A DNA stretch of 23,793 nt from Acidobacteriota bacterium (GTDB lineage: Bacteria; Acidobacteriota; UBA6911; JACQSX01). The notes under the pieces were generated by a model, which saw nothing but the letters and a program-made list of their open reading frames with translations, searched no databases and was not told where the DNA came from. Location of the stretch: NCBI GenBank assembly GCA_016199665.1, contig JACQGG010000060.1, positions 1-23,793 of the forward strand. Direction: 5' to 3'. Positions 1-7,614 of this stretch are shown piece after piece; within the stretch, counting starts at the first letter, position 1, and the number at the start of each line of letters is the position of its first letter. Both the position numbers and the translations under genes were made by a program.

Positions 1-1
1 C

Positions 2-3000
2 TGGCACATCCTTCACGGCGAACAACCGGTGCGGCGTGCGGGACGCCGGCCCGCGAAGTACTTCTACAACCCGCCCGGCCCTGTCGCCGAGGGCGCTACA
101 CCGGCCGGCATCGCGATTGAACTCAAGCTGGACAACCTCATTCGCACGCGCCTCAAGCAGTGGAGGAAGGAAGGATGGCAGGGGGCGACAGGGACGACCC
201 ACGAGCTACTCGCTTATTGGCGGCGTGATGGCCGGCAGCACCGTCTGTTTTACGCCCAGATCGAAGCGGCCGAAACGATCATCTTTCTAGCCGAGGCCCG
301 CCGCGACTACCTTCAGGGGATCGATATTCCAGTCGACGAACCGGGCGACCGCCAAAAAGAAGAGAGCGGCTGCCGCGCTTTCCACCGGTACGCCTGCAAG
401 ATGGCGACCGGATCGGGAAAGACCACCGTCATGGGGATGCTTGCGGCCTGGAGTCTGTTGAACAAGGCCCATGCCCGCGGCGACGCCCGCTTTTCGGACG
501 TCGTTCTGGTGGTCTGCCCGAACGTAACCATTCGAAGCAGGCTGTCCGAAATCGATCCCAAGGTCGGCGAAGCCAGCCTCTACCGCACGCGCGACCTGGT
601 CCCGCCGCATCTGATGGCCGATCTGGCGCAGGGGCGAGTGATCGTGACCAACTGGCACGTGTTCGAGCCGCAGGTCACTCAGGCAGGCGGCGTCAGTGCG
701 CGTGTGGTAAAGACCGGCGTGCGAAAGCGGATTCGCGAGTTTATCAACATCGGCCCCAAGACCACGACCGCGCGCGGACGTCGGTATCTGACGCTTGGGG
801 AGTACGAGCGGCAGGTGAACGCCCAACTGCTGAAGGTTCTGGAAGAGGAACATGACCGCGACGGCCATCTGAAGCGTGCCTACATTGAAGCAGAAAGGTA
901 CATCGAGAGCGACGCCGCGATTGTCAATCGGATCCTCGGCCGTGAAGTCGGCGGGAAACAGAACATCCTTGTGTTCAACGACGAAGCGCACCACGCTTAC
1001 CGCATCCGGAAGGAAGAACCGGATCCGGACGAAATCGACCTCTACGGAGAGGAAGAGGAAGCGGAAGAGTTTTACAAAGAAGCCACCGTATGGGTCGAAG
1101 GTCTCGATCGGGTGCACAAGCTGCGGGGGATCAACTTCTGCGTCGATCTGTCGGCGACCCCTTACTATCTCGGCCGCGTCGGCCAGGATACGAACAGACC
1201 TTTCCCGTGGGTGGTCAGCGATTTCTCGCTCACCGATGCCATCGAATCGGGCCTGGTGAAAATCCCGCAGCTTGCCGTCAGGGACACGACCGGCCGGGAA
1301 ATTCCGGGGTATTTCAACATCTGGCGCTGGATCCTGCCCCAGCTCACGCCCCAGGAGCGCGGCGCAAAGAAAGGCTCGCCGAAGCCGGAGGCGATCCTGA
1401 AGTGGGGCAACACGCCGATATCGATGCTCGGCGGTCTGTGGGAGGAGCTGCGGGTGGAGTGGGAATCATCCAAAGAGGATCCCCGGCCGCCTGTCTTCAT
1501 TATCGTCTGCAAGAACACGGCGATTGCCAGAGTCGTCTATGAATGGCTGGCGGAAAATCAGCCCCCGATGGGCGTCCCCCCGGTTCGGATTTCCGGGTTC
1601 CTGAATAAGAACGGGCATGTGAACACCATACGCGTGGACTCCAGAGTCGTGCACGAAACGGACACTGGCCTCGCCAAGAGTGACGAAACGCAGTGGATGC
1701 GTTTCACCCTGGACACAGTTGGCAGGCTGGAATGGCCGAAGGACCAGCAGGGCCGTCCCATTTACCCGGACGGATTCGAGGATCTGGCGCGCAAACGCGC
1801 CGGAGAGCCGCTGCATCCGCCCGGGCGGGACGTTCGATGCATCGTTTCTGTCGGCATGCTCACGGAGGGCTGGGACTGCAACACGGTCACCCATATCGTC
1901 GGGCTGCGTCCCTTCATGTCGCAGCTTCTTTGCGAGCAGGTCGTTGGCCGCGGGCTCAGACGGCGGAGCTATGAAGTTCGGGAGGTCAATGGAACGGAGC
2001 TGATGACCGAGGAGGTGGCTAAGGTTTTCGGCGTGCCGTTCCAGGTAATTCCGTTCAAAGCAAATCCTGCCGGTCCTCGCCTTCCACCGCAGAAGCGGTA
2101 TCACGTTCATGCGTTGCCCGCCCGGGCGCACCTCGAGCTTCGCTTTCCGCGCGTCGAAGGCTATCGGCAGGCGATCCGTAATCGCCTGAAGATAGACTGG
2201 GACAATGTCCCGACGTTGTGGCTGGATCCGGGCAAGATTCCACCCGAGGTTGAGGTGAAGGCATCGCTCCCAACGAATACCGGCCGGCCGTCACTTCTGG
2301 GCCCGGGACGGCTCGAATCCGTCACACTCAATCCCTACCGCCGGCAGCGCCGCGTGCAGGAGCTGGTGTTCGAACTTGCGGGCGATCTGACGCGGGAGTA
2401 CGCGAAGAGTCCCCAGTGCGAAGCGCCGGCCCACGTGTTGTTCCCTCAACTGGCTCAGATTGTCCGCAGTTACGTTGAGGATAAGGTGAATCCGATCCCG
2501 CCCGCCGAAATTCTGGACCTTCTTCTCTCGCCCTACTACGGGTGGGCCGTCGAGAGACTCGTGGAGGCAATCCGTCCGGACGCGGCCCGCGGGGAAGCGC
2601 CCGAAGTGCCTCGATACGAGACGACCCGCGGTCCCGGATCGACTGCCGATGTCGACTACTGGACCGGCAAGGATGTCCGGGAGGTTCTCAGGAGCCATGT
2701 CAATTACGTGGTCGCCGACACGAAAGTCTGGGAGCAATCTGCCGCCTATATTCTCGACACCCATTACGCCGTCGATGCTTTCGTAAAGAACGCCGGCCTC
2801 GGATTTGCAGTCCCTTATATTCACAACGGGCAGGCGCACGATTACATCCCTGACTTCATTGTTCAATTAAAAGGCGAGCCGAGGACGCGCCTCATTCTGG
2901 AAACGAAGGGCTATGACGAGTTGCGCGAAGTTAAGGCTGCCGCGACCGAGCGCTGGGTTGCCGCCGTGAATGCCGATGGACAGCACGGGAGGTGGAAATA

Positions 3001-3082
3001 CGCGCAGGCTCGCTCCGTAGCCAAGGTGCGCGAGGTGCTGGACAATATGAGTGATGAGATGTCCCAGTCACCTGCGGAATGA
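2..3082 (+). CDS. Restriction helicase-nuclease, BPTD_3080 / type III R-subunit-like (5' partial)
   Basis: This protein should cleave foreign or unmodified DNA by coupling an SF2 ATPase to a C-terminal nuclease. The frame is open from the left edge, so the true start lies outside the window; the first in-frame GTG is at 29. Residues below count from that GTG. Walker A ATGSGKT is at about 126-132, the DEAH box (NDEAHH) near 318, and motif III-like SATP near 374. A helicase C-half follows with a TEGWDCNTVTHI segment and a QVVGRGLRR motif VI. Near 937-960 a PDF...LETKG pattern fits a PD-(D/E)xK nuclease. At more than 1000 residues it is the usual length for BPTD_3080-type restriction enzymes. 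No methyltransferase partner is visible; it could lie to the left. The gene ends 62 bp before a tRNA fragment, at the edge of a possible integrated module. Family assignment is strong; specificity is unknown. Confidence 0.85.
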   Translation, partial: WHILHGEQPVRRAGRRPAKYFYNPPGPVAEGATPAGIAIELKLDNLIRTRLKQWRKEGWQGATGTTHELLAYWRRDGRQHRLFYAQIEAAETIIFLAEARRDYLQGIDIPVDEPGDRQKEESGCRAFHRYACKMATGSGKTTVMGMLAAWSLLNKAHARGDARFSDVVLVVCPNVTIRSRLSEIDPKVGEASLYRTRDLVPPHLMADLAQGRVIVTNWHVFEPQVTQAGGVSARVVKTGVRKRIREFINIGPKTTTARGRRYLTLGEYERQVNAQLLKVLEEEHDRDGHLKRAYIEAERYIESDAAIVNRILGREVGGKQNILVFNDEAHHAYRIRKEEPDPDEIDLYGEEEEAEEFYKEATVWVEGLDRVHKLRGINFCVDLSATPYYLGRVGQDTNRPFPWVVSDFSLTDAIESGLVKIPQLAVRDTTGREIPGYFNIWRWILPQLTPQERGAKKGSPKPEAILKWGNTPISMLGGLWEELRVEWESSKEDPRPPVFIIVCKNTAIARVVYEWLAENQPPMGVPPVRISGFLNKNGHVNTIRVDSRVVHETDTGLAKSDETQWMRFTLDTVGRLEWPKDQQGRPIYPDGFEDLARKRAGEPLHPPGRDVRCIVSVGMLTEGWDCNTVTHIVGLRPFMSQLLCEQVVGRGLRRRSYEVREVNGTELMTEEVAKVFGVPFQVIPFKANPAGPRLPPQKRYHVHALPARAHLELRFPRVEGYRQAIRNRLKIDWDNVPTLWLDPGKIPPEVEVKASLPTNTGRPSLLGPGRLESVTLNPYRRQRRVQELVFELAGDLTREYAKSPQCEAPAHVLFPQLAQIVRSYVEDKVNPIPPAEILDLLLSPYYGWAVERLVEAIRPDAARGEAPEVPRYETTRGPGSTADVDYWTGKDVREVLRSHVNYVVADTKVWEQSAAYILDTHYAVDAFVKNAGLGFAVPYIHNGQAHDYIPDFIVQLKGEPRTRLILETKGYDELREVKAAATERWVAAVNADGQHGRWKYAQARSVAKVREVLDNMSDEMSQSPAE

Positions 3083-3144
3083 GAAATTGGTCGTTAGTCG
3101 GATTTCGCGGGCCGCAAGATCGCCCACAACTCCCTGCAATCATG

Positions 3145-3188
3145 GGTCGGGGCGGGCAGATTTGAACCGCCGACCCCCTGCGCCCAAG
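3145..3188 (-). pseudogene. 3' half of a tRNA-Pro(UGG), attachment-site remnant
   Basis: Read on minus, the segment gives an anticodon loop CTTGGGC (anticodon UGG, G37 as usual for tRNA-Pro), the 3' anticodon-stem strand GCAGG, a five-base variable loop and a T arm GGCGG-TTCAAAT-CTGCC. That T arm has five pairs, one of them G-T. It is followed by a seven-base 3' acceptor strand CGCCCCG, discriminator A and CC. The 5' half (acceptor strand, D arm, 5' anticodon stem) is absent; unrelated sequence replaces it directly after the anticodon loop. This is the expected leftover when a tyrosine integrase inserts an element at the anticodon loop and restores the intact tRNA at the other end of the island. 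The intact gene should then lie to the right, beyond what I can see. Confidence 0.7.
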
Positions 3189-3319
3189 GCGGTGGCCGGG
3201 GCCTAGATAAAGTTTCCCTATTTTCAAATACCTACGGTTGAAGCAGTTGCGGCCAGCTTATTGAAGTTTGTTGAGACTTGTTGAAACTGGGGGATTTCAG
3301 CAGCTACATTTTAGCTACA
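3177..3319 (+). repeat. Left att-like direct repeat (copy A)
   Basis: This segment begins with the 14-bp core cctgcgcccaaggc (3177-3190), shared exactly with 8004-8017. It continues with blocks matching copy B at a constant offset of 4826-4827 bp: ccctattttcaa (3216-3227), ttgcggcca (3247-3255) and tttcagcagctaca (3295-3308). By hand count 73 of 93 positions in 3216-3308 are identical to 8042-8134. Inside it, TTGA(A/G) recurs at exact 10-bp steps (3261, 3271, 3281) and AGCTACA occurs twice, 11 bp apart (3302, 3313). The core falls on the anticodon arm of the tRNA-Pro fragment. I read the core as the strand-exchange site and the phased repeats as integrase arm-type sites. The structure is seen; the function is inferred. 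Confidence 0.65.
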
Positions 3320-3331
3320 GTTGGGTGCTTC

Positions 3332-3664
3332 CTAAAGCCGATCCATTCCGAATGACTTGGGAATCTTGACGAACTGCCGAAGGCTGCCGCTATCCCACCA
3401 ACGAATTTCCATCTTTTTACCTGGAAACTGGATCTCCAACAGATAACTCTCAACCACATTCTCCAGAAAACTACGTGGCAGCTTGGAATCGGACGCTAAT
3501 TCCTCTATGTGGCAGCATTCATCCTCCTGACGCCCTTTGACTCGATTCTTGGCCGCTTGGCACAGTTGCGACAGTTTCGCAATAGCACCCTCGAACTGGC
3601 CAGTCCGCTTTGTGCCCTCAATCCAACCGCTACCTGTGAGCTGAAAGGTTACTTTGCCGCCCAT
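3332..3664 (-). CDS. Hypothetical protein, last gene of the AbiE operon
   Basis: This 110-residue protein belongs to no family I can name. It is mixed in composition, with a helical centre (about residues 22-60, including a Cys-Cys-His stretch and an acidic ELASDS turn). The C-terminal half looks like alternating helix and strand (LPRSFLENVVESYLLEI, then a Trp-Trp strand pair). That could be a small winged-helix or effector fold, but this is only a guess. The ATG at 3664 follows AGGGGA in the 18-nt gap after the 77-residue gene's stop, which suggests co-transcription behind abiEi-abiEii. Its stop lies 13 bp from the inner edge of the left att-like repeat, so the operon fills the module end. 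No signal peptide or membrane segment is seen. Confidence 0.6.
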   Translation of the reverse strand: MGGKVTFQLTGSGWIEGTKRTGQFEGAIAKLSQLCQAAKNRVKGRQEDECCHIEELASDSKLPRSFLENVVESYLLEIQFPGKKMEIRWWDSGSLRQFVKIPKSFGMDRL

Positions 3665-3681
3665 GGTTGTCCCCTGGATGC

Positions 3682-3915
3682 TTATCCAGCCTGCTTCCTC
3701 CAGTTCATCCCACGTCGTCGAGAATATGTTTTCGTATTCCGGGCATGGTGATCAACCAGTTTATTCGTTTCCGTGATTGCTCGCTGAACATCTGCAGGGT
3801 CAAACGGGTTGAACTTCACTTCCCCGAGTTCACCATGGAGCCTCTTCAAGGCCTCTTCGGCCTCGCCCAATTGACGGGATAAATCGTTCAATCCTTCGAT
3901 TTTGATCTCAAACAT
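3682..3915 (-). CDS. Small hypothetical protein, third gene of the AbiE operon
   Basis: The 77-residue product starts at an ATG preceded by GGAG at 8-nt spacing. It begins with a short strand-like MFEIKIEGL, then a strongly charged helix (LNDLSRQLGEAEEALKRLHGEL), then FNPFDPADVQRAIT. The start resembles small phage and island proteins of the pattern 'IKIEGLDELQRKL', which have no assigned function. It is soluble, with no Cys. The frame stays open upstream into the end of the AbiEii gene, but the RBS, the typical MFEIKIEGL start and the 37-bp gap after the abiEii stop favour this start. Its place directly downstream of an AbiEii toxin gene, followed 18 bp later by another small gene, suggests an accessory role in the same system. 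That is inference from position only. Confidence 0.65.
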   Translation of the reverse strand: MFEIKIEGLNDLSRQLGEAEEALKRLHGELGEVKFNPFDPADVQRAITETNKLVDHHARNTKTYSRRRGMNWRKQAG

Positions 3916-3952
3916 TGGTCCATCTCCGTAGAAGTTCCTAGTCAGTGTGATA

Positions 3953-5365
3953 TCAAGGCCATTGGGTGTCAACCAAGTATCCACGTCGGCCCGGACAATC
4001 CCAGTATCCATCTTTCTGCTTGTGCTTTCGTAGCTCTGGGTCGTTTTTTGTGTGTCGGAACTTCTTCCCGCAATACGTGCATTCAAAAACATAAGTCGGG
4101 CCCGATCTGGCCCGCCCACTTGATGAACGTTTTGGTGCGTGCGCGCGTGGAACTGACATTGCGGCTGAGGAGATGTCCACCGGGCCATGCGGCGTGAACT
4201 CCACGCGATATCGCGGCTGAAAACTGGCTGCCGTTGCGTGAACTCCGAGCATTTCGACGACCTTGAAGGCTTTGATGTGACCTGCCGTCAGTTCCCAGGC
4301 GTAAAGCAAAACGTTGCCCGTACTAGCCCTCCGGAGTGAATACGGTTCGACAACCCTTGGTCGGCCGTGATAACTGAATTCAAGAAGAAGACGGGTTGCC
4401 CCTGCAAATCGGATTTTTTCAAGTGGAGATCCCGCGCCCCAATACTGAATTCCAGCAGGCGCGACCGGAACATGGCCCGCCTCAATAGGCACCGCCGGAA
4501 GGGCCACCTCAGGTATTACCGCGATCGGCTCATCAACCCACCCCAGTAATCCGGGAAGTCTCGCAACAAGGTCATCCAGTTTTGGCAGAACCGGAAGCTG
4601 ATGGCCAAGCATGTTTTCCCACTCGGATTGAAGCTCGTCATCGTTCTGGACAACCTTCAATATTTGAGCGGCCGACGGCGGCTCCACACTCTTGACTCGG
4701 CATTTGTGATGAAAAAGCTCGCGTACATGCGGGAAATGAAACGCCTCGGCGCGGTTTTCCAGCAAGTAGATCACATCGTACAGATCGCGCGGACGCGTCC
4801 GCTCGTACAGCGCCCGAGTTTTTTCGGCAAGCAGCTCATCTAGGGAATATGTCAGGACGGTCTGGTCGTTGGGCAATCCGTCCGGATATGGATGGAAGAC
4901 TGCCTGCGCGGCGGGAGCGTCCAGGACCGGCTCCTGCTGGGTGATGTCAAAGAGAACGCGGGGCGGTCCGGGAAACAGCAGCGGGCCCCGGTACGAGATG
5001 CGGCCCTGGTACGTCGGCTTTCCAAGTTTATTCCGTTGCAGTCGGACTTCAACCAAGGCTTCGGGAAAGTCGATGGCGCTAAGCTCGCCAGCGACGCGTG
5101 TCAGGGCTTGCAGATTCGCGAGAATCGCCTGCTCATCATACGGAGCGTCGGGCAGGAGTGAGAAATCCAAATCCTCGGAAAAGCGATAGGTCTCAAAATA
5201 GCATTTCTTGATGCACGTGCCGCCCTTGAAGACCCACAGGGACCGAAGCTCCGGCAAAGAGGCGAGGGAGACAAGCAACCACCCCAGAACGTAGTCTTTC
5301 TCCACTACGTCCGCTCGGAGTTGCCACTCAGCGGCGCGGTCCAAGATGTCCTGTTTGCGGATCAT
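3953..5365 (-). CDS. abiEii: AbiEii-family nucleotidyltransferase toxin with WYL-like and zinc-finger-like C-terminal extensions
   Basis: This is the toxin of a type IV toxin-antitoxin or abortive-infection pair. Characterised relatives (AbiEii, mycobacterial MenT) are nucleotidyltransferases, and some MenT proteins add nucleotides to tRNA 3' ends. Residues 1-270 form the NTase: FKGGT at 46-50, SEDLDF at 63-68, then AEKTRALYERTRPRDLYDV around 180-198, the conserved Lys/Asp region. About residues 315-392 read like a WYL-type domain (VEPYSLRRASTGNVLLYAWEL, then a PRYRVEF strand). Residues 425-460 hold C429-x2-C432, H438, H448 and C457 with a basic stretch before them, a likely zinc-binding nucleic-acid contact. 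At 470 residues it is well above the roughly 250-300 of simple AbiEii toxins. Its ATG overlaps the abiEi stop by 4 bp (ATGA), so translation should be coupled. Confidence 0.85.
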   Translation of the reverse strand: MIRKQDILDRAAEWQLRADVVEKDYVLGWLLVSLASLPELRSLWVFKGGTCIKKCYFETYRFSEDLDFSLLPDAPYDEQAILANLQALTRVAGELSAIDFPEALVEVRLQRNKLGKPTYQGRISYRGPLLFPGPPRVLFDITQQEPVLDAPAAQAVFHPYPDGLPNDQTVLTYSLDELLAEKTRALYERTRPRDLYDVIYLLENRAEAFHFPHVRELFHHKCRVKSVEPPSAAQILKVVQNDDELQSEWENMLGHQLPVLPKLDDLVARLPGLLGWVDEPIAVIPEVALPAVPIEAGHVPVAPAGIQYWGAGSPLEKIRFAGATRLLLEFSYHGRPRVVEPYSLRRASTGNVLLYAWELTAGHIKAFKVVEMLGVHATAASFQPRYRVEFTPHGPVDISSAAMSVPRAHAPKRSSSGRARSGPTYVFECTYCGKKFRHTKNDPELRKHKQKDGYWDCPGRRGYLVDTQWP

Positions 5366-6168
5366 GCCGCAGCCGTATCTTTACCGATCGAGACATTCAC
5401 CCAAAGACGCCAACGGCGGGACAGCGTTCCAGTCTTTTTCACCTCGGGGTCCAGCTTGACATACCCAGCAGTCAGCCGATTTCTGGCTTCTTCAACCAGA
5501 GCAGTCTCTTCCGGCCAGACGACTTCGGCGATGCATCCCAGACGCTTCCATGCGGCGCCAGTCCCAAATTCTTCAGCGACGCGAGCGAGTTTGGCAAAAT
5601 CATGCTCTCGACTTTGTCCATACTCACGCATGATTTGCGCTAGGTGCCTGACACCGCCGCAGAGAGCCGGGTGGCGCAAACAGTCGACAATTGTGCGCTC
5701 CGGTCCGGAGACAGGAACGTGCTCGGATCCCCGCCAAACCAACGTTGCGCCGCCGGTGCGCTCTTGGGGTACCCAGAATAGGTGGAATTCATGGCCGAGT
5801 AGGCGGACTGATCGACTGCGAATATTGGCGGCGGTTACCACCAGAGTTGAACGGAAAATTTGTTCCGTCAGTCCCCAATGCTCTGCCGCGCTCCAGCCCC
5901 CGATATAGCAGGGCGAGAAGACGGCTTGGGCCAGCACCCAGGGATCCTCGACTACCATCGGACGGCCGGGTTCAGCTTCCAGCGGGAGGACCAAGTAGAG
6001 TCCTCGACGCGCGCGCAGCAACCAGCCACGACGCGCCAAGGCAGCGAGCTTCATCGCCGCAGTTCTTCTATCCAACTCCAGTGCCTTTGCCCCGGCTTCT
6101 ACTGTGAGCAGGCTTCCCCTTGCCGCCCTTGCCAATTTCGCTATAGTCTCTCGATCAGAACTTGACAA
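5362..6168 (-). CDS. abiEi: AbiEi-family antitoxin and transcriptional autorepressor
   Basis: AbiEi proteins bind inverted repeats in their own promoter and counteract AbiEii without binding it (type IV mode). The N-terminal 65 residues form the expected winged helix: LLTVEAGAKALELDRRTAAM, LAALARRGWLLRARRGLYLV. A longer C-terminal domain follows (DPWVLAQAVF, YIGGWSAAEHWGL, SGPERTIVDCL), typical of full-length AbiEi antitoxins. I place the start at the TTG at 6168 (268 residues) because AAGGAG (6176-6181) lies 7 nt upstream. The frame is open to an ATG at 6255 (297 residues). That ATG lies within the operator-like repeat, 8 nt after the predicted transcription start, lacks an RBS, and would add a Gly/Trp/Arg-rich tail unlike the family. 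The gene opens a probable four-gene operon on minus. Confidence 0.85.
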   Translation of the reverse strand: MSSSDRETIAKLARAARGSLLTVEAGAKALELDRRTAAMKLAALARRGWLLRARRGLYLVLPLEAEPGRPMVVEDPWVLAQAVFSPCYIGGWSAAEHWGLTEQIFRSTLVVTAANIRSRSVRLLGHEFHLFWVPQERTGGATLVWRGSEHVPVSGPERTIVDCLRHPALCGGVRHLAQIMREYGQSREHDFAKLARVAEEFGTGAAWKRLGCIAEVVWPEETALVEEARNRLTAGYVKLDPEVKKTGTLSRRWRLWVNVSIGKDTAAA

Positions 6169-6228
6169 TTTGCCTCTCCTTCCGCGCCTCTTCCCAAACC
6201 ACCCACCCCAATGGAAACGTCCTACTTT

Positions 6229-6267
6229 GTATGTATTAGTATCCTTTTTATTCATATTACTACATAC
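6229..6267. promoter_or_regulatory. Inverted-repeat operator candidate for AbiEi
   Basis: The arms GTATGTATTA (6229-6238) and TACTACATAC (6258-6267) are inverted copies matching at 9 of 10 positions, separated by 19 bp. The repeat begins 3 bp downstream of the -10 box and covers the predicted transcription start near 6263. An AbiEi dimer or oligomer bound here would block its own promoter, as shown for other AbiE loci. The surrounding 60 bp are AT-rich compared with the coding DNA. Confidence 0.55.
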
Positions 6268-6269
6268 GA

Positions 6270-6298
6270 AATATAGCAGATTTGGGCATTTCCGGCAA
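6270..6298 (-). promoter_or_regulatory. Promoter of the abiE operon
   Basis: On minus, TTGCCG (6293-6298) and TATATT (6270-6275) are separated by exactly 17 bp, a good sigma70-type pair (4/6 and 5/6 to consensus). Transcription would start near 6263, giving an untranslated leader of about 95 nt before the TTG start at 6168. The promoter begins 53 bp beyond the stop of the upstream minus-strand gene. Confidence 0.55.
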
Positions 6299-6350
6299 GT
6301 CCCTCAAAGAACCGGCATTTTCCACGCGTGAGGGCGCCTGCCTAATGCAC

Positions 6351-7502
6351 TCATTCCGATCCCTTTGGCAACTCAGGCTGGTCTCCAATCAACGGATCAA
6401 ATTCATCTGCCCATCTTGTAGCCCAGTTAATCCATTGGTCTACCTTGCTTGCCGGCGCAATCTGGCCGTGCTTCTGGATGGCTCTTTGCCGTACCGCCTC
6501 GACATACGCGCGAATCTGCTGGCTCTTCTGCCACGCGGCAATTTCCCTGTCCAGCTGCTGCAGGCGTTGTTCTTCCTCGTACCGACGTCGTTCCAGTTCG
6601 ATACGTTTTCTCTCCTGTTCCTTCCACTCCCGCTGCCATCGCTCTTGTTCGAGTCTTTCCGCCTTTCGCGCCTCGGCCACTCTCAGCAGCCCGATGATGA
6701 ATTTGTTCAGACACTCCTCAATCCGCCCGTTCCCGTCCTTCCAAGTCTTGCGGATGGCGGTTCGATCCGTACCCTTGATGCGTAGGAAGAGCTTACCGGT
6801 GGAGTGATAATCGAACTCGGGTGTCCGGTAAAGCCACGGATCTCTCTCGTTGGCTTTCTTCTGCGCCGGCGTCAGTTCCCGTTCGGTTTTATTGACAAAC
6901 TCCTCCAACGAAAATTCCAAAATCTCCTCACCAACTTGGACCGCGGTTGCCTTCTCATCCTGCGTGTCCAGAGAAACTCTCAAGCCGCGCGATTCCATAG
7001 CTTTGACTAGCGCGTCGATGATTCGCAGAGCCCGGTCGATATTTTCAGGAGAAACCCTGATTGCCAAACACCGCCGCTTACGGGGCGACACGAGGCCTAT
7101 CCGGTCGGGTCTTGACTTCTTCAAGATCGCTTCACTCCGCGCGACGTAGGGATGTGGAGAATTCAGCACTTGATCGACGGTGATTTTATTCTCCGGCCGG
7201 CGTTCGAAGGCTTCCGGTCCCGAGATCTCCGATTCCGTCTCCGCAGCTTGGCTCCGTTTTTTCAATTCCACTTCAGCCGGGACATTGTCCTTAAGGGCGG
7301 GAAGCGGAGCTTGGCGGACTGCCTGACCGTACTGCTTCTTCTGCCAGTAACCGACTCCGGGCAGCGGAATTTGCATTTTGCGACAAATCTTGGCCAGGCC
7401 GACATCAGAGAGGGCGTACTGTTTTGCCGGCCTCAAGAGAGGCTCAGACCAGACCTGGTTGTATAGATCCTCTCGCCTGATCGACACGCTTTCGGCTTTC
7501 AT
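6351..7502 (-). CDS. Uncharacterised protein with N-terminal HTH-like region and long coiled coil
   Basis: This 383-residue protein has an N-terminal pattern I recognise from many uncharacterised bacterial proteins: S[IV]-x-R-E-x-L-Y-x-x-V-W-S-x-P, then ALSDVGLAKICRKMQIPLPGVGYW. It looks like a helix-turn-helix module. The middle (about 130-200) is mixed alpha/beta with VSPENIDRALRIIDALVKAMESRG. From about 265 to 345 it is a charged, Glu/Arg-rich coiled coil ending in a conserved-looking IRAYVEAVRQRA segment. I chose the ATG at 7502 because homologous proteins usually start about eight residues before the S-x-R-x-x-L-Y motif; a GTG at 7511 is also possible. It lies upstream of the abiE promoter on the same strand, with 53 bp between its stop and the -35 box. 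No enzyme motif is visible. The function is unknown; its place in the module suggests cargo. Confidence 0.75.
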   Translation of the reverse strand: MKAESVSIRREDLYNQVWSEPLLRPAKQYALSDVGLAKICRKMQIPLPGVGYWQKKQYGQAVRQAPLPALKDNVPAEVELKKRSQAAETESEISGPEAFERRPENKITVDQVLNSPHPYVARSEAILKKSRPDRIGLVSPRKRRCLAIRVSPENIDRALRIIDALVKAMESRGLRVSLDTQDEKATAVQVGEEILEFSLEEFVNKTERELTPAQKKANERDPWLYRTPEFDYHSTGKLFLRIKGTDRTAIRKTWKDGNGRIEECLNKFIIGLLRVAEARKAERLEQERWQREWKEQERKRIELERRRYEEEQRLQQLDREIAAWQKSQQIRAYVEAVRQRAIQKHGQIAPASKVDQWINWATRWADEFDPLIGDQPELPKGSE

Positions 7503-7614
7503 GACAGACACCGCCTTTCCCGGGTAGGGGGTGCAATTTTAGATGAATTTTCCTCCGAGATCGACTCGGTTCCGAGGATCGGCGTATCATCTGTTGAAGA
7601 GAGAAGGGAGCGAA

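Noticed and set aside
287..1117. Long open frame (276 residues) antisense to the restriction gene, and a 221-residue one at 1466-2131
   Set aside because: Low-complexity, no domain, no RBS; explained by G+C-rich codon use of the sense gene.
3682..4188. Longer 168-residue reading of the 77-residue gene, overlapping the abiEii 3' end
   Set aside because: The extra N-terminus is out-of-frame read-through of abiEii; GGAG at 8 nt and the family-like MFEIKIEGL start support the ATG at 3915.
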